DNA of 64,000 nucleotides, from NCBI GenBank assembly GCA_001913845.2, contig MKGP02000063.1:1-64000 (forward strand), given 5' to 3'. Under the pieces are notes generated by a model. It worked only from the letters and a program-made list of their open reading frames with translations. It did no database searches and was not told the origin of the DNA. A program made the translations under genes and the position numbers. This DNA is from Limnothrix sp. CACIAM 69d. Lineage in GTDB: Bacteria > Cyanobacteriota > Cyanobacteriia > CACIAM-69d. This document shows, piece after piece, positions 53,565 to 62,632 of the stretch (position 1 is its first letter; each line of letters starts with the position of its first letter).

Positions 53565-56027
53565 ATGACACATGCCACGTCAGTGCCTCATGCCCGCCCT
53601 GCGGCCGATCGCGATCGGGCGTTAGTGCTTTGGTTCGATCAAGTGGGCATTGCCGATTTGCCCTTGGTTGGCGGTAAGAATGCCTCTTTGGGGGAAATGA
53701 TTCGTCAGTTGACCGCGAAGGGCGTGCGCGTTCCGAACGGATTTGCCACCACGGCGTTTGCCTACCGATCGTTTATTCAAGAATCGGGGTTAGAAGCCAA
53801 GCTACGGGACATTTTTGCCACCTTAGATGTGGATAATGGCGAAAGTTTGCGGCGGTGTGGTCAAAAGGCGCGGAATTTGATTTTGCACGCGGAATTTCCG
53901 ATGAATTTGCAAGAGGAAATTACCCGGGCTTACCAGGCGCTCTGTTCGCAATACGGGGCGGATGTGGATGTGGCGGTGCGATCGAGCGCCACGGCGGAAG
54001 ATTTGCCCGATGCCAGCTTTGCGGGGCAACAGGAAACCTATCTGAACGTCCATGGCATGGCGGCGGTGTTGGAAGCCTGTAAGCGCTGTTTTGCGTCGAT
54101 TTTTACCGATCGCGCCATCTCCTATCGTCAAATTAAGGGCTTTGACCACTTTGAGGTGGCCCTGTCCGTGGGGGTGCAAAAGATGGTGCGCTCCGACATG
54201 GACAGTTCGGGCGTGATTTTTACCCTGGACACGGAAACCGGCTTCCGGGATGTGGTGCTGGTGACGGCGGCCTATGGTTTGGGCGAAAACGTGGTGCAAG
54301 GGGCGGTGAACCCCGATGAATACGTGGTCTTTAAGCCCACCTTAGCCCAGGGCAAGCGGCCCATTTTGAGTAAGCGGCTGGGCACGAAGGAGATCAAGAT
54401 GATCTACGCGCCGGGCAGCACCAAACCCACCAAAAATGTGCCGGTGGCCCTGGCCGATCGCAACCGCTATGCGATCGGGGACGATGACATTGTGCAACTG
54501 GCCCGCTGGGCGGTGATCATTGAGGATCACTATTCCGAAGTGCGCGGCCTGCCGACTCCGATGGACATCGAGTGGGCCAAAGATGGGCAAACGGGCGATT
54601 TGTTTATTGTGCAAGCCCGCCCGGAAACGGTGCAGTCCCAACGCAGCGGGAACGTGCTGCAAAACTATGTAATTACGCTGCCGCCGGAACAGCGGCCACC
54701 GGTAGTGATTACCGGTCGCAGCGTCGGTGAAAAGGTGGGCCGCGGTCGAGCACGGGTGATTTTGGACGTGCATCGCATTGACGAGTTCGAGGCGGGTGAA
54801 GTGCTGGTCACCAACCGCACGGATCCGGACTGGGAACCGATTATGAAGAAGGCCAGCGCGATCGTTACCAACCAAGGCGGTCGCACCTGTCACGCGGCGA
54901 TCATTGCTCGGGAAATGGGTATCCCGGCGATCGTCGGGGCCGGCAACGCCACCAGCGCTGTGGAAACGGGCCAAATGCTCACGGTGTCCTGTTGTGAAGG
55001 GGACGAAGGCAAGGTCTATGCCGGAGAAGTGCCCTTTGAGATTAAAGAAACCCGCCTGGATAATTTGCCCCGACCCAAGACCCAGATCTTGATGAACGTG
55101 GGCAACCCGGAAGAGGCGTTTAGTTTGGCCTCGTTGCCCTGCGATGGGGTGGGTTTGGCGCGGTTGGAGTTCATTATTGCCAACCACATCCAAGTCCATC
55201 CGATGGCGCTGATCCAGTACGACAAGCTGGAGGATAAGTTGGTGCGTAAGCAGGTGGGCGAGTTGACGCACCTGCATAAGACCAATCGTCCGCAATACTA
55301 CGTGGAGAAGCTGGCCCAAGGGGTGGGCACGATCGCGGCGGCCTTCTATCCCAAGCCGGTCATTGTGCGGATGTCGGATTTCAAGACCAATGAATATGCC
55401 AACCTGCTGGGCGGGCGGCAATTCGAGCCGATCGAAGAAAACCCGATGATTGGCTGGCGCGGCGCATCTCGCTACTACGATCCGAAATTCCGGGCTGCCT
55501 TTGCGTTGGAATGCCAGGCCCTGAAGCGCGTCCGCGACGACATGGGCTTAACCAACGTGATTCCGATGATTCCGTTCTGCCGCACCCCGGAAGAGGGAAT
55601 GCGGGTGTTGGAGGTGATGGCGGAAAACGGCCTGAAACGGGGCGAAAACGGCTTGCAGATCTATGTGATGTGCGAGCTGCCGAGCAACGTGATCGCTGGG
55701 GATGCCTTCAGTGAGGTGTTTGATGGGTTCTCGATCGGCTCCAATGACCTGACGCAACTCACATTGGGTCTCGATCGCGATTCCGCGTTGGTGGCGCACC
55801 TGTTTGATGAACGCTGCACGGCGGTGAAACGGATGGTGAGCATGGCAATCAAGACCGCCAAGGCCAACGGCCGCAAGATTGGGATTTGTGGTCAAGCACC
55901 CAGTGACTACCCGGAATTTGCCCAATTTCTGGTGCAGGAGGGGATTGACTCCATCAGCTTGAACCCGGATTCGGTCTTGAAGACGCTGCTGGCGATCGCG
56001 GACATTGAAACGGACACCGCGCAATAG
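53565..56027 (+). CDS. ppsA: phosphoenolpyruvate synthase
   Basis: 820 residues from ATG 53565; a TTG ten codons upstream is also in frame. It converts pyruvate, ATP and water to PEP, AMP and phosphate for gluconeogenesis. N-terminal ATP-grasp domain (GGKNASLGEMIRQL, SSATAEDLPDASFAGQQETYLNV), the phospho-His domain with His443 in GGRTCHAAIIAREMGIPAI, and the C-terminal PEP-binding barrel (NDLTQLTLGLDRDS). Full length for PpsA and not pyruvate phosphate dikinase. Confidence 0.95.
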   Translation: MTHATSVPHARPAADRDRALVLWFDQVGIADLPLVGGKNASLGEMIRQLTAKGVRVPNGFATTAFAYRSFIQESGLEAKLRDIFATLDVDNGESLRRCGQKARNLILHAEFPMNLQEEITRAYQALCSQYGADVDVAVRSSATAEDLPDASFAGQQETYLNVHGMAAVLEACKRCFASIFTDRAISYRQIKGFDHFEVALSVGVQKMVRSDMDSSGVIFTLDTETGFRDVVLVTAAYGLGENVVQGAVNPDEYVVFKPTLAQGKRPILSKRLGTKEIKMIYAPGSTKPTKNVPVALADRNRYAIGDDDIVQLARWAVIIEDHYSEVRGLPTPMDIEWAKDGQTGDLFIVQARPETVQSQRSGNVLQNYVITLPPEQRPPVVITGRSVGEKVGRGRARVILDVHRIDEFEAGEVLVTNRTDPDWEPIMKKASAIVTNQGGRTCHAAIIAREMGIPAIVGAGNATSAVETGQMLTVSCCEGDEGKVYAGEVPFEIKETRLDNLPRPKTQILMNVGNPEEAFSLASLPCDGVGLARLEFIIANHIQVHPMALIQYDKLEDKLVRKQVGELTHLHKTNRPQYYVEKLAQGVGTIAAAFYPKPVIVRMSDFKTNEYANLLGGRQFEPIEENPMIGWRGASRYYDPKFRAAFALECQALKRVRDDMGLTNVIPMIPFCRTPEEGMRVLEVMAENGLKRGENGLQIYVMCELPSNVIAGDAFSEVFDGFSIGSNDLTQLTLGLDRDSALVAHLFDERCTAVKRMVSMAIKTAKANGRKIGICGQAPSDYPEFAQFLVQEGIDSISLNPDSVLKTLLAIADIETDTAQ

Positions 56028-56038
56028 TCCCTGAGCGA

Positions 56039-56818
56039 TCACGGGGTCAGGAGTCGATCGCGCATGGCCGCTGGTTTGCCGGCGGCCACAACCCGCCCGT
56101 TTTCCAGCAAAAAGGCCCCGTCGCAATAGTCCAGTTCTTCGAGGCGATGGGTGACCCAAAGGGCCGTAATTCCCCGATCGTCCACTAACTGCCGCACACA
56201 GCGCACTAAGTCCAATTGACTGTCGGGGTCGAGCAGGGCCGTGGGTTCATCGAGCAACAAGACTTCGCAACGGGTGGCGATCGCTCCGGCAATGGCTACC
56301 CGTTGTTTTTGGCCGCCGCTGAGGGCATAGATCGGGCGGCGTTCCAAGTCCAAAATATTGAGTTCCGCCAGGGCGCTACGGATTCGATCGCGCGTTTCGA
56401 TCGCCGAAAGATTCTCTTCGGCCAACCCAAAGGCCACATCTGACCCCACCGTGGGCATCACCAATTGGCGATCGGGGTTTTGAAACACAAACCCCACAGG
56501 CCGCCGCAACAGCACCTGGCCGGCGCTCGGTTGGTTCAAACCCGCCAAGAGCTGCATCAGGGTTGACTTGCCGCTGCCATTGGTTCCCAGCAGCATCCAA
56601 AACTCCCCGGCAGGCACGCTCAGGGAACAGTTTTTGAGGACGGGTTTATCGGTTGCCCACTGGAACGAGACCTGCCGCACCGCGATCGCTGGTTCCGTCA
56701 CCCGATCGTTTGGGAACAATCCCCGCTCATCCGATTTGGGCTGGCCTGGCATGGGGGCGATCGTCCTTAACAGTGCGCGATAGAGATGTTGAACCGTCCG
56801 CAAGACCGACCCAATCAC
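56039..56818 (-). CDS. ABC transporter ATPase, CbiO/EcfA-like
   Basis: 259 residues; the ATG at 56752 (residue 23) is an alternative start. Walker A LGTNGSGKST, Q-loop VGFVFQNPDRQLVMPTVGSDVAFGL, signature LSGGQKQRVAIAGA, Walker B VLLLDEPTALLD, and the switch His in WVTHRLEEL. The QNPD-Q(L/I) loop and sequence order are those of energy-coupling-factor ATPases for cobalt, nickel or vitamins. No T-component or substrate-binding membrane gene is adjacent, so the substrate cannot be told. Confidence 0.9.
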   Translation of the reverse strand: MIGSVLRTVQHLYRALLRTIAPMPGQPKSDERGLFPNDRVTEPAIAVRQVSFQWATDKPVLKNCSLSVPAGEFWMLLGTNGSGKSTLMQLLAGLNQPSAGQVLLRRPVGFVFQNPDRQLVMPTVGSDVAFGLAEENLSAIETRDRIRSALAELNILDLERRPIYALSGGQKQRVAIAGAIATRCEVLLLDEPTALLDPDSQLDLVRCVRQLVDDRGITALWVTHRLEELDYCDGAFLLENGRVVAAGKPAAMRDRLLTP

Positions 56819-56872
56819 AGGGCAACCTCAACCCAGCAAACCAGCATGATTGTGCTCAAACTTGTTGATGAG

Positions 56873-56892
56873 CAAGGGGCTGAAGCCCCTTG
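56873..56892. repeat. dispersed palindrome copy
   Basis: CAAGGGGCTGAAGCCCCTTG, between the start of the ABC ATPase gene and the 3' end of the UPF0367 gene, both on the minus strand. Confidence 0.65.
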
Positions 56893-56928
56893 TCTGGTTG
56901 AGTAGCGATTGGATCGGTCACGGCAGAC

Positions 56929-57210
56929 CTAGTTGGTTGCGCCCGTGGCGGCGGCCAAGAAACCGGCCGTCCGGCCACCCGCTTGGGCTGCGCCAGACTT
57001 ATCGCTGATTTGCACAGCCACCACTTCGCTGGTCAGGATAGAAATTTTCTTGCCCACCATTTTTTCACAGGTCAAATCAAGCCATTGGGCCTGACCCGAT
57101 TGCACAAAACCCAAAATTTCCGCGTAGAGCGCTTCCGCATCTTCCGCATTCTTGCGCTGCACCGAAAACGTGGCGGGCGAACTCTTGAGAGCAACTTCGA
57201 TCGTGAACAT
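56929..57210 (-). CDS. UPF0367 family protein
   Basis: 93 residues from ATG. Sequence pattern MFTIEVALKSSPATFSVQRK, AEDAEALYAEILGFVQSG, LDLTCEKMVGKKISILTSEVVAVQISDKSG fits the small cyanobacterial UPF0367 family. Soluble, of unknown function, restricted to cyanobacteria and relatives. The C-terminal tail is Ala/Gly-rich and variable in the family. Confidence 0.85.
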   Translation of the reverse strand: MFTIEVALKSSPATFSVQRKNAEDAEALYAEILGFVQSGQAQWLDLTCEKMVGKKISILTSEVVAVQISDKSGAAQAGGRTAGFLAAATGATN

Positions 57211-57356
57211 AGCACTGGAAACCAGAAACAGCTTGGGAGTTGGCCGATTCAGCCTTCATCGAGTGGGGCGCAGCCGGGATCATCTTAGCGCGGCGGCCCT
57301 GGCTCGATCGCCCAGAAAACCGATCACACCCCCACCGCGATCGCACCGTGAGGGGG

Positions 57357-57376
57357 CAAGATGCTCAAGCCCCTTG
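57357..57376. repeat. dispersed palindrome, diverged copy
   Basis: CAAGATGCTCAAGCCCCTTG, exact reverse complement of the copy at 11435-11454. It lies 46 bases past the asd stop codon. Confidence 0.65.
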
Positions 57377-57422
57377 TCTACACCTGACCTGCCCCTTGGT
57401 CTAGGGCCGATGGTTTGTTGCT

Positions 57423-58454
57423 TTAGCGGGCGGATTTGCGCTTCACCCAGCCTTTTTTCATCAGCAATTCCGCGATTTGCACCGCATTCAGGGCCGCACC
57501 CTTGCGAATTTGGTCGCCACAGAGCCACAGGTCGATCGCGTGGGGGTTGGAAATGTCTTGGCGAATCCGACCCACCAACACGTCATCCTTGCCACTGGCA
57601 TCGATCGGCATCGGGAAGTAGTTGCGCTCCCAATCTTCCAGCAGGGTGACACCGGGGGCCGATTTCAGGATTTCGCGGACGCGATCGACCGGGAACGGCT
57701 CCGCAAATTCCAGATTCAGCGCCTCCGAGTGGGCCCGCAACACCGGCACGCGCACACAAGTGGCCGTCACCCGAATCGCTTCTGTGTCAAAGATCTTGCG
57801 AGTTTCGTTCACCATTTTCATTTCTTCTTCGCAGTAGCCATTGGGGCCCAGGGGCGAATTGTGCGGAAACAGGTTAAAGGCCAAGGGATAGGGCAAAATT
57901 TCCGCCACCGGCTCGCCCCCATCCAAAATCGCCCGCGATTGCACCTTCACCTCTTCCATGGCCCGAGCGCCCGCGCCGCTGGCCGATTGGTAGGTGGCGG
58001 CCACAATCCGCTGAATTGGTTGCACCAAATGCAGGGGCCAAGTGGCCACCGCCATCAAAATCGTCGTGCAGTTGGGGTTGGCGATGATGCCTTCGTGGTT
58101 GGCTGCCGCGTCGGGGTTCACCTCGGGCACGATCAAGGGCACATCGGGCCGCATCCGAAAGGCGCTGGAATTGTCGATCGTCACGGCTCCAGCGGCCACG
58201 ATCGTGTCAATCCAAGCCTTGGAGGTGCTACCTCCGGCCGAAGCCAGCACAATATCCACGCCCTTAAAGGCTTCGGCGGTGGTGGCTTCCACGGTCAGGG
58301 TTTCGCCGCCAAAGGTACAGGTCTGGCCGGCCGATCGCGCCGAGGCCAGTAGCTTCAGTTCTGCGATCGGGAACTGCCGTTCTTCGAGCAGTTGCAGCAG
58401 CTCCGTACCCACAGCGCCCGTAGCGCCCAAAATGGCGACGCGATATCCAGCCAA
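57423..58454 (-). CDS. asd: aspartate-semialdehyde dehydrogenase
   Basis: 343 residues from a TTG at 58454, chosen because GGAG lies eight bases upstream of it and the family starts at this point (GYRVAILGATGAVG); an ATG 21 codons earlier (58517) is the alternative. It reduces aspartyl phosphate to the semialdehyde for lysine, threonine, methionine and peptidoglycan synthesis. Active-site Cys129 (NPNCTTI), substrate loop SASGAGARAMEE, and VRVPVLRAHSEAL with the catalytic His are present. Divergent from tig. Confidence 0.94.
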   Translation of the reverse strand: MAGYRVAILGATGAVGTELLQLLEERQFPIAELKLLASARSAGQTCTFGGETLTVEATTAEAFKGVDIVLASAGGSTSKAWIDTIVAAGAVTIDNSSAFRMRPDVPLIVPEVNPDAAANHEGIIANPNCTTILMAVATWPLHLVQPIQRIVAATYQSASGAGARAMEEVKVQSRAILDGGEPVAEILPYPLAFNLFPHNSPLGPNGYCEEEMKMVNETRKIFDTEAIRVTATCVRVPVLRAHSEALNLEFAEPFPVDRVREILKSAPGVTLLEDWERNYFPMPIDASGKDDVLVGRIRQDISNPHAIDLWLCGDQIRKGAALNAVQIAELLMKKGWVKRKSAR

Positions 58455-58462
58455 GGTCTTCT

Positions 58463-58466
58463 CTCC
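58463..58466 (-). promoter_or_regulatory. Shine-Dalgarno site supporting the asd TTG start
   Basis: GGAG on the minus strand, eight bases before the TTG. Confidence 0.55.
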
Positions 58467-58714
58467 CCAGGAACGCCAAAAACTAGCCAACTCGATCGCC
58501 CATGCAGAGGGGCGCATTTCAGCTAGGATAGTCTATTGCGGTTCATCTGGCGTAGCTTGCCCGTCAACGTCGCACCTCGCTTCAGCACGATGCCGCAGCA
58601 CTATGCCAGCGCCGCACGTCGCTCGGTTATAGGTCTGGCGATCGCCAGCTTGTGTTGCAAGTTTCGTTGAGTCCGTTTCGTTTTGTCAGTTGTTTGTCAG
58701 TTGTTGGATCATCC

Positions 58715-60202
58715 ATGAAAGTCACCCAGGAAAAACTGTCCGCCAGTCAGGTTAGCCTCACGATCGAAGTGCCCGCTGAACTGTCGGCCAAGGTCTACGA
58801 AGACACCCTCAGTAAGTACGCCAAAGCCGTCAAACTTCCTGGGTTCCGCAAGGGCAAAGTGCCCCGCGCCGTGTTGATTCAGCAAATTGGCCCCGCCGCC
58901 CTCAAGGCCGCCAGTCTGGATGAGTTGGTGGAAGCGGGCGTGAAAGCCGCCATCAAGCAAGAAAAAATCGAACCCGCCGGCCAAGCCCAAATCACCTCCT
59001 CCGAAGAGGAACTGTTCTCGAAGTTTGAGCCGGGCCAAACCCTGACCTTTGTGGTCACGCTGGATGTGGTTCCCGATATTGAGTTGCCAACCTACACCGG
59101 CTTGGAGATCCAAGTTGAGCGTGTTGATCCCGACCCCAGCCGGGTCGATCGCATCCTGGAACAGCAACGGGAATCTTCCGCCGACCTGATTCCTGTGGAA
59201 GGTCGCCCGGCCCAGTTGGGCGATGCCGTGGTGATTGACTACAAAGGAACCCTCACTCCCGAAGAAGGCAAAACCGATCCGGAAGATCTCTCCGGCCTAG
59301 AAGCCACGGATTTCCAAGTGGACTTGGATCAGAAAAAATTCATCCCCGGCTTTGTGGATGGAATCGTGGGTATGGATGCCGGTGAGAGCAAGTCGATCAC
59401 CGTGCGCTTCCCGGCAGATTACGGTCGCGAAGACCTGCAAGATCGCGAAGTCACCTTTGAGATCACCCTGCATGACATCAAAGAGCGCGAACTGCCCGAG
59501 CTGACCGACGAGTTCATCAAGTCGATCAGCAAATACGAAACCCTGGCGGATCTGCGGGCTGAGTTTGAGTCCCAGTACCAACAGGAAGCCGACGAGCAAA
59601 CCGAGCAGAACAAGGAAGCAGCCCTGATTGCCGCCTTGATTGACAATGTGGATGTGGATTTGCCCGAAAGCCTGGTGCAGCAAGAGGTACGCGGGATTGT
59701 GAACCAGTCCATGTATCAACTGCAAAGCCAGGGCATTGATGTGCGCAAGTTCATCAACGATGAACTGATGGCCAACATGCAGCAAACGGCGCGCCCGGAT
59801 GCCGTTCGGCAAGTGAAGACGGATTTGGTGCTGCGGGCTGTGGGTCGTAAAGAGTCGATCGAGGTCAGCGATGAGGAAGTGCAGGCCCGCGCCAAAGAGC
59901 TAAAGGCGGCCCTTTCCGGCCAAAAGGTCGATCGCGCTCGGTTGGAATCCGTGGTCTACGAAGACCTGTACCGGGGCAAGGTGCTGACTTGGTTGAAGGA
60001 AAACAACAGCTTTGAGCTGCTGGAACCCGGTTCCCTGAGCGAGGCGGAAGAGTCAGAAGCAACCGAAGCGGAGGAAACCCCTGCCGCTGAAGCCACGGTC
60101 GATGTGACCGCTGAGAGCGCCGCCGACACTGACACCGACGACACCGAAGCAGCCGGTAAAAAAGGTGCGGACAAAAAGGGCAAGGGCAAGAAAGCCGACT
60201 AA
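58715..60202 (+). CDS. tig: trigger factor
   Basis: 495 residues from ATG 58715 (MKVTQEKLSASQVSLTIEVP), the usual start. Ribosome-binding domain with the signature LPGFRKGKVPRAVL (the FRK loop), an FKBP-type prolyl isomerase domain (about 160-245, GDAVVIDYKGTL, FIPGFVDGIVGMDAGES) and the helical C-terminal chaperone domain. The last about 45 residues are acidic then lysine-rich (AAGKKGADKKGKGKK), an extension beyond the domain. It folds nascent chains at the ribosome exit. The clpP2-clpX genes that often follow tig in cyanobacteria are not here. Confidence 0.96.
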   Translation: MKVTQEKLSASQVSLTIEVPAELSAKVYEDTLSKYAKAVKLPGFRKGKVPRAVLIQQIGPAALKAASLDELVEAGVKAAIKQEKIEPAGQAQITSSEEELFSKFEPGQTLTFVVTLDVVPDIELPTYTGLEIQVERVDPDPSRVDRILEQQRESSADLIPVEGRPAQLGDAVVIDYKGTLTPEEGKTDPEDLSGLEATDFQVDLDQKKFIPGFVDGIVGMDAGESKSITVRFPADYGREDLQDREVTFEITLHDIKERELPELTDEFIKSISKYETLADLRAEFESQYQQEADEQTEQNKEAALIAALIDNVDVDLPESLVQQEVRGIVNQSMYQLQSQGIDVRKFINDELMANMQQTARPDAVRQVKTDLVLRAVGRKESIEVSDEEVQARAKELKAALSGQKVDRARLESVVYEDLYRGKVLTWLKENNSFELLEPGSLSEAEESEATEAEETPAAEATVDVTAESAADTDTDDTEAAGKKGADKKGKGKKAD

Positions 60203-60716
60203 CCCAAGGCTGGCTAGCGCAGGGGGTGGTCTCGCTGTGGTGGCGAGTGCCGATGGCTAGTGCAAGCGGCTGATGCAGACCATCGGCAAAATTAGTTAAC
60301 CAACAACCAAGCCGATCGCCCGATCGGGATTGGAGCAATCGCTAGGTTCTCTGACCCGATCGCGCCCTAACTTAGCCACCGCCAACGATCCCCCAAGCGC
60401 AACCCCGAAACAGCCCGGATCCCCAGTAGTTTCGCTGTGATTTCCCTTGATCCGCCGCGATCTCGTACCCGATCTCGTAAAGTTTCTGAGCGATCGGTCA
60501 AATCGTCAGAGCTGGAGTTTTGCTTGTGGTAATCTGGATTTGCCTCGTATCAAGCATGGCGTGCCAAATCCCTCAAGGACTTGTCTAGGCAGGGGAACGG
60601 CGGTTCAGGAACTAACCTTGGCTTTGGGAAATTTTCCATGTTTTGGCCGAGGAAAGATGTCAAGATTGGTCTGAGTCAAAAGACTGATTTAGTAACGGTT
60701 TAGAGGATAGGTCAGC
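60203..60716. other. intergenic region between tig and trxA
   Basis: 514 bases without a credible frame. It holds a hairpin after tig and, near its end, the trxA promoter region, which I cannot pin down. I looked for a Yfr1-type small RNA motif (ACTCCTCAC), often found near trxA in cyanobacteria, and saw none. Confidence 0.5.
60248..60288 (+). terminator. possible terminator of tig
   Basis: TGCCGATGG (60248-60256) pairs with CCATCGGCA (60280-60288) around a 23-base loop, followed by AAATTAG. No T-run. Confidence 0.35.
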
Positions 60717-61052
60717 ATGGCGGCAGCAACGGCAGTTACCGACGCAAACTTCGAGGCAGAAGTGCTCCAAAGCACAGTCCCAGTATTGGTAGATTTCTGG
60801 GCACCCTGGTGCGGGCCTTGTCGGATGGTAGCGCCGGTGGTTGATGAAATCGCCCAAGAATTTGACAAAAAAGTGAAGGTTGTGAAGCTGAATACCGATG
60901 AAAACCCTGGCATTGCAAGCCAGTACGGTATCCGCAGCATTCCTACCCTCATGATTTTCAAGGGTGGCGATCGCGTGGACATGGTTGTGGGCGCAGTGCC
61001 GAAGGCCACATTGGCCGGCACACTTGCCAAGTATGTCGATGAGACCAAGTAA
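60717..61052 (+). CDS. trxA: thioredoxin
   Basis: 111 residues from ATG with GAGGAT upstream. The active site WCGPC has Cys32 and Cys35; [12 protein letters not shown], the cis-Pro loop [11 protein letters not shown] and the closing GAVPKATL are canonical for m-type TrxA. It reduces disulfides in target enzymes using electrons from ferredoxin- or NADPH-thioredoxin reductase. Confidence 0.97.
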   Translation: MAAATAVTDANFEAEVLQSTVPVLVDFWAPWCGPCRMVAPVVDEIAQEFDKKVKVVKLNTDENPGIASQYGIRSIPTLMIFKGGDRVDMVVGAVPKATLAGTLAKYVDETK

Positions 61053-61454
61053 TACAAAGCCAAGGCGTGAATGCTGGCTCAGGCTCGCTTGATTGAGAAC
61101 CCCGAATCAGCAATGGGGTCAGCTTCCCGGTGGTGGTTTGATCGCTTCCATGGCGAGCAGTTGGGTGTTCACTCAGGGTGCTGCAAACGTTTTAAAAACC
61201 TTCAAAAGACGTTTTTAAAGTCCCTGAAACTGGACTGAAATCCATCAGTTTGAAGAGCCTGGCCTTGCCAGGTTCTTTTGTTTTGGGCTGTTTTGTCCTG
61301 TTTTCGATTTCTTTGAGGCTGTTTGGGGCGGTTGTGACTCGTGGGTACAGAAACAACGTTAACGGCAATTTAAGGGGGGATCGCTGGGGATCGTGAAGTG
61401 AGATATTGAAGCAAAGTACAGATTGCGCTGGCCCAAGCAAGCCAGGGAGGGACT
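61053..61454. other. intergenic region between trxA and the LOG gene
   Basis: 402 bases. Contains the trxA terminator and a second A/T-rich imperfect palindrome of AAACGTTTT/AAAGACGTTTTT type at about 61186-61220. No frame is supported. Confidence 0.5.
61256..61284 (+). terminator. Rho-independent-type terminator of trxA
   Basis: AGCCTGGC, a three-base loop CTT, GCCAGGTT, then CTTTTGTTTT. A short GC stem followed by a T-rich run is the classic pattern. Confidence 0.75.
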
Positions 61455-62534
61455 GTGGCCTTTTCGTCATTATCCGTAGACCGTCGCAACAGCGGAGAAC
61501 GGTTACGCCATCAGATGGTGGATTTGCTCGATCGCCTGGAAACCCTTCCCAACAGTGGCCTGGTGCAGTTAGCCCTCGAAACCGTTTTGGAATTGGCCGA
61601 CAGCCACGCCGATCGCCTGGATTGGAAAATCCTGAACGGTGCGCTGATCGACATGCAACGGGCGATCGAGGTGTTCTATCCCTATCGCCATGTGCGGAAG
61701 GTGGCCATCTTTGGCTCGGCCCGCACACCTGAACAAGAGCCGGAATATGAGGCGGCCTTGACCTTCGCCCGTTGCATCACAGCCCGAGGTTTCATGGCCA
61801 TCACGGGAGCCGGCCCGGGCATCATGCAGGCGGCCAATGAGGGGGCCGGCCGGGAAAAGTCCTTTGGCCTCAATATCCAATTGCCCTTTGAGCAAACCTC
61901 CAATCCCCACATTGACGGGGATCCCAAGCTGGTGAACTTCAAGTATTTCTTTACGCGCAAGCTATTCTTCCTGCGCGAAAGTGATGCGGTGGCGCTGTTT
62001 CCCGGGGGCTTTGGCACACAGGATGAGGCCTTTGAGTGCCTCACGCTGTCGCAAACGGGCAAGTTTGGCCCGGCTCCCATTGTGCTGCTCGATCGCCCCG
62101 GTGGGGACTATTGGCAAACCTGGGAAGCCTACCACCGCGATCACCTGTTGGAGCGTGGCCTGATCAGCCCTGAAGATTTGAATTTGTATTTCATGACCGA
62201 TCGCCCGGCCGCCGCCTGTGACTACATTGCCGACTTCTATCGGATTTATCACTCCAGTCGCTATGTGGGCGATCGGTTGGTGTTGCGCTTGCGAACGGAA
62301 CTGTCGGACGAGTGGTTAGCCAACCTGAACGAAACCTTCCGTGACATTTTGGTTCATGGGGCGATCGAAAAATCCGCCGCCCTGCCCGCAGAGCGCAACA
62401 GCCCTACGGTAGGGTTGCCGCGCTTGGTGATGACGTTTAACCAACGGGATTTGGGTCGGTTGCACCAGTTAATTCACCAAATCAATCAATTTCAGCCTGC
62501 CACGACGTTGTTTCCGCATCCGGAGGTGAAGTAG
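61455..62534 (+). CDS. LOG-family (lysine-decarboxylase-like) protein
   Basis: 359 residues from GTG, with GGGAGG about 7 bases upstream. The LOG domain (about 75-265) carries the phosphoribohydrolase motif PGGFGTQDE and the nucleotide-binding region FGSARTPEQEPEYEAAL and ITGAGPGIMQAANEGAG. Plant LOG enzymes release cytokinin bases from nucleotides; bacterial members hydrolyse nucleoside monophosphates at the N-glycosidic bond. This is the long form with extra N- and C-terminal helices, and its substrate is uncertain. Confidence 0.88.
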   Translation: MAFSSLSVDRRNSGERLRHQMVDLLDRLETLPNSGLVQLALETVLELADSHADRLDWKILNGALIDMQRAIEVFYPYRHVRKVAIFGSARTPEQEPEYEAALTFARCITARGFMAITGAGPGIMQAANEGAGREKSFGLNIQLPFEQTSNPHIDGDPKLVNFKYFFTRKLFFLRESDAVALFPGGFGTQDEAFECLTLSQTGKFGPAPIVLLDRPGGDYWQTWEAYHRDHLLERGLISPEDLNLYFMTDRPAAACDYIADFYRIYHSSRYVGDRLVLRLRTELSDEWLANLNETFRDILVHGAIEKSAALPAERNSPTVGLPRLVMTFNQRDLGRLHQLIHQINQFQPATTLFPHPEVK

Positions 62535-62632
62535 TTGCCGACGGGTTTTCCCGGCTGTGGATGCACCCTTGGCTTGAGCCAGGCTAACCCTCAATGCCAA
62601 GATGACGATCGCTCTTTGAATTGTGGTGGTTC

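Noticed and set aside
58455-58517. Upstream ATG start for asd
   Set aside because: Its 21 extra residues are unlike the family start, and a better ribosome site precedes the TTG at 58454.
60447-60674. Plus-strand frame of 75 codons upstream of trxA
   Set aside because: Lies in the promoter region, no ribosome site or recognisable motif.
60203-60716. Yfr1 small RNA near trxA
   Set aside because: The conserved ACTCCTCAC motif is absent.
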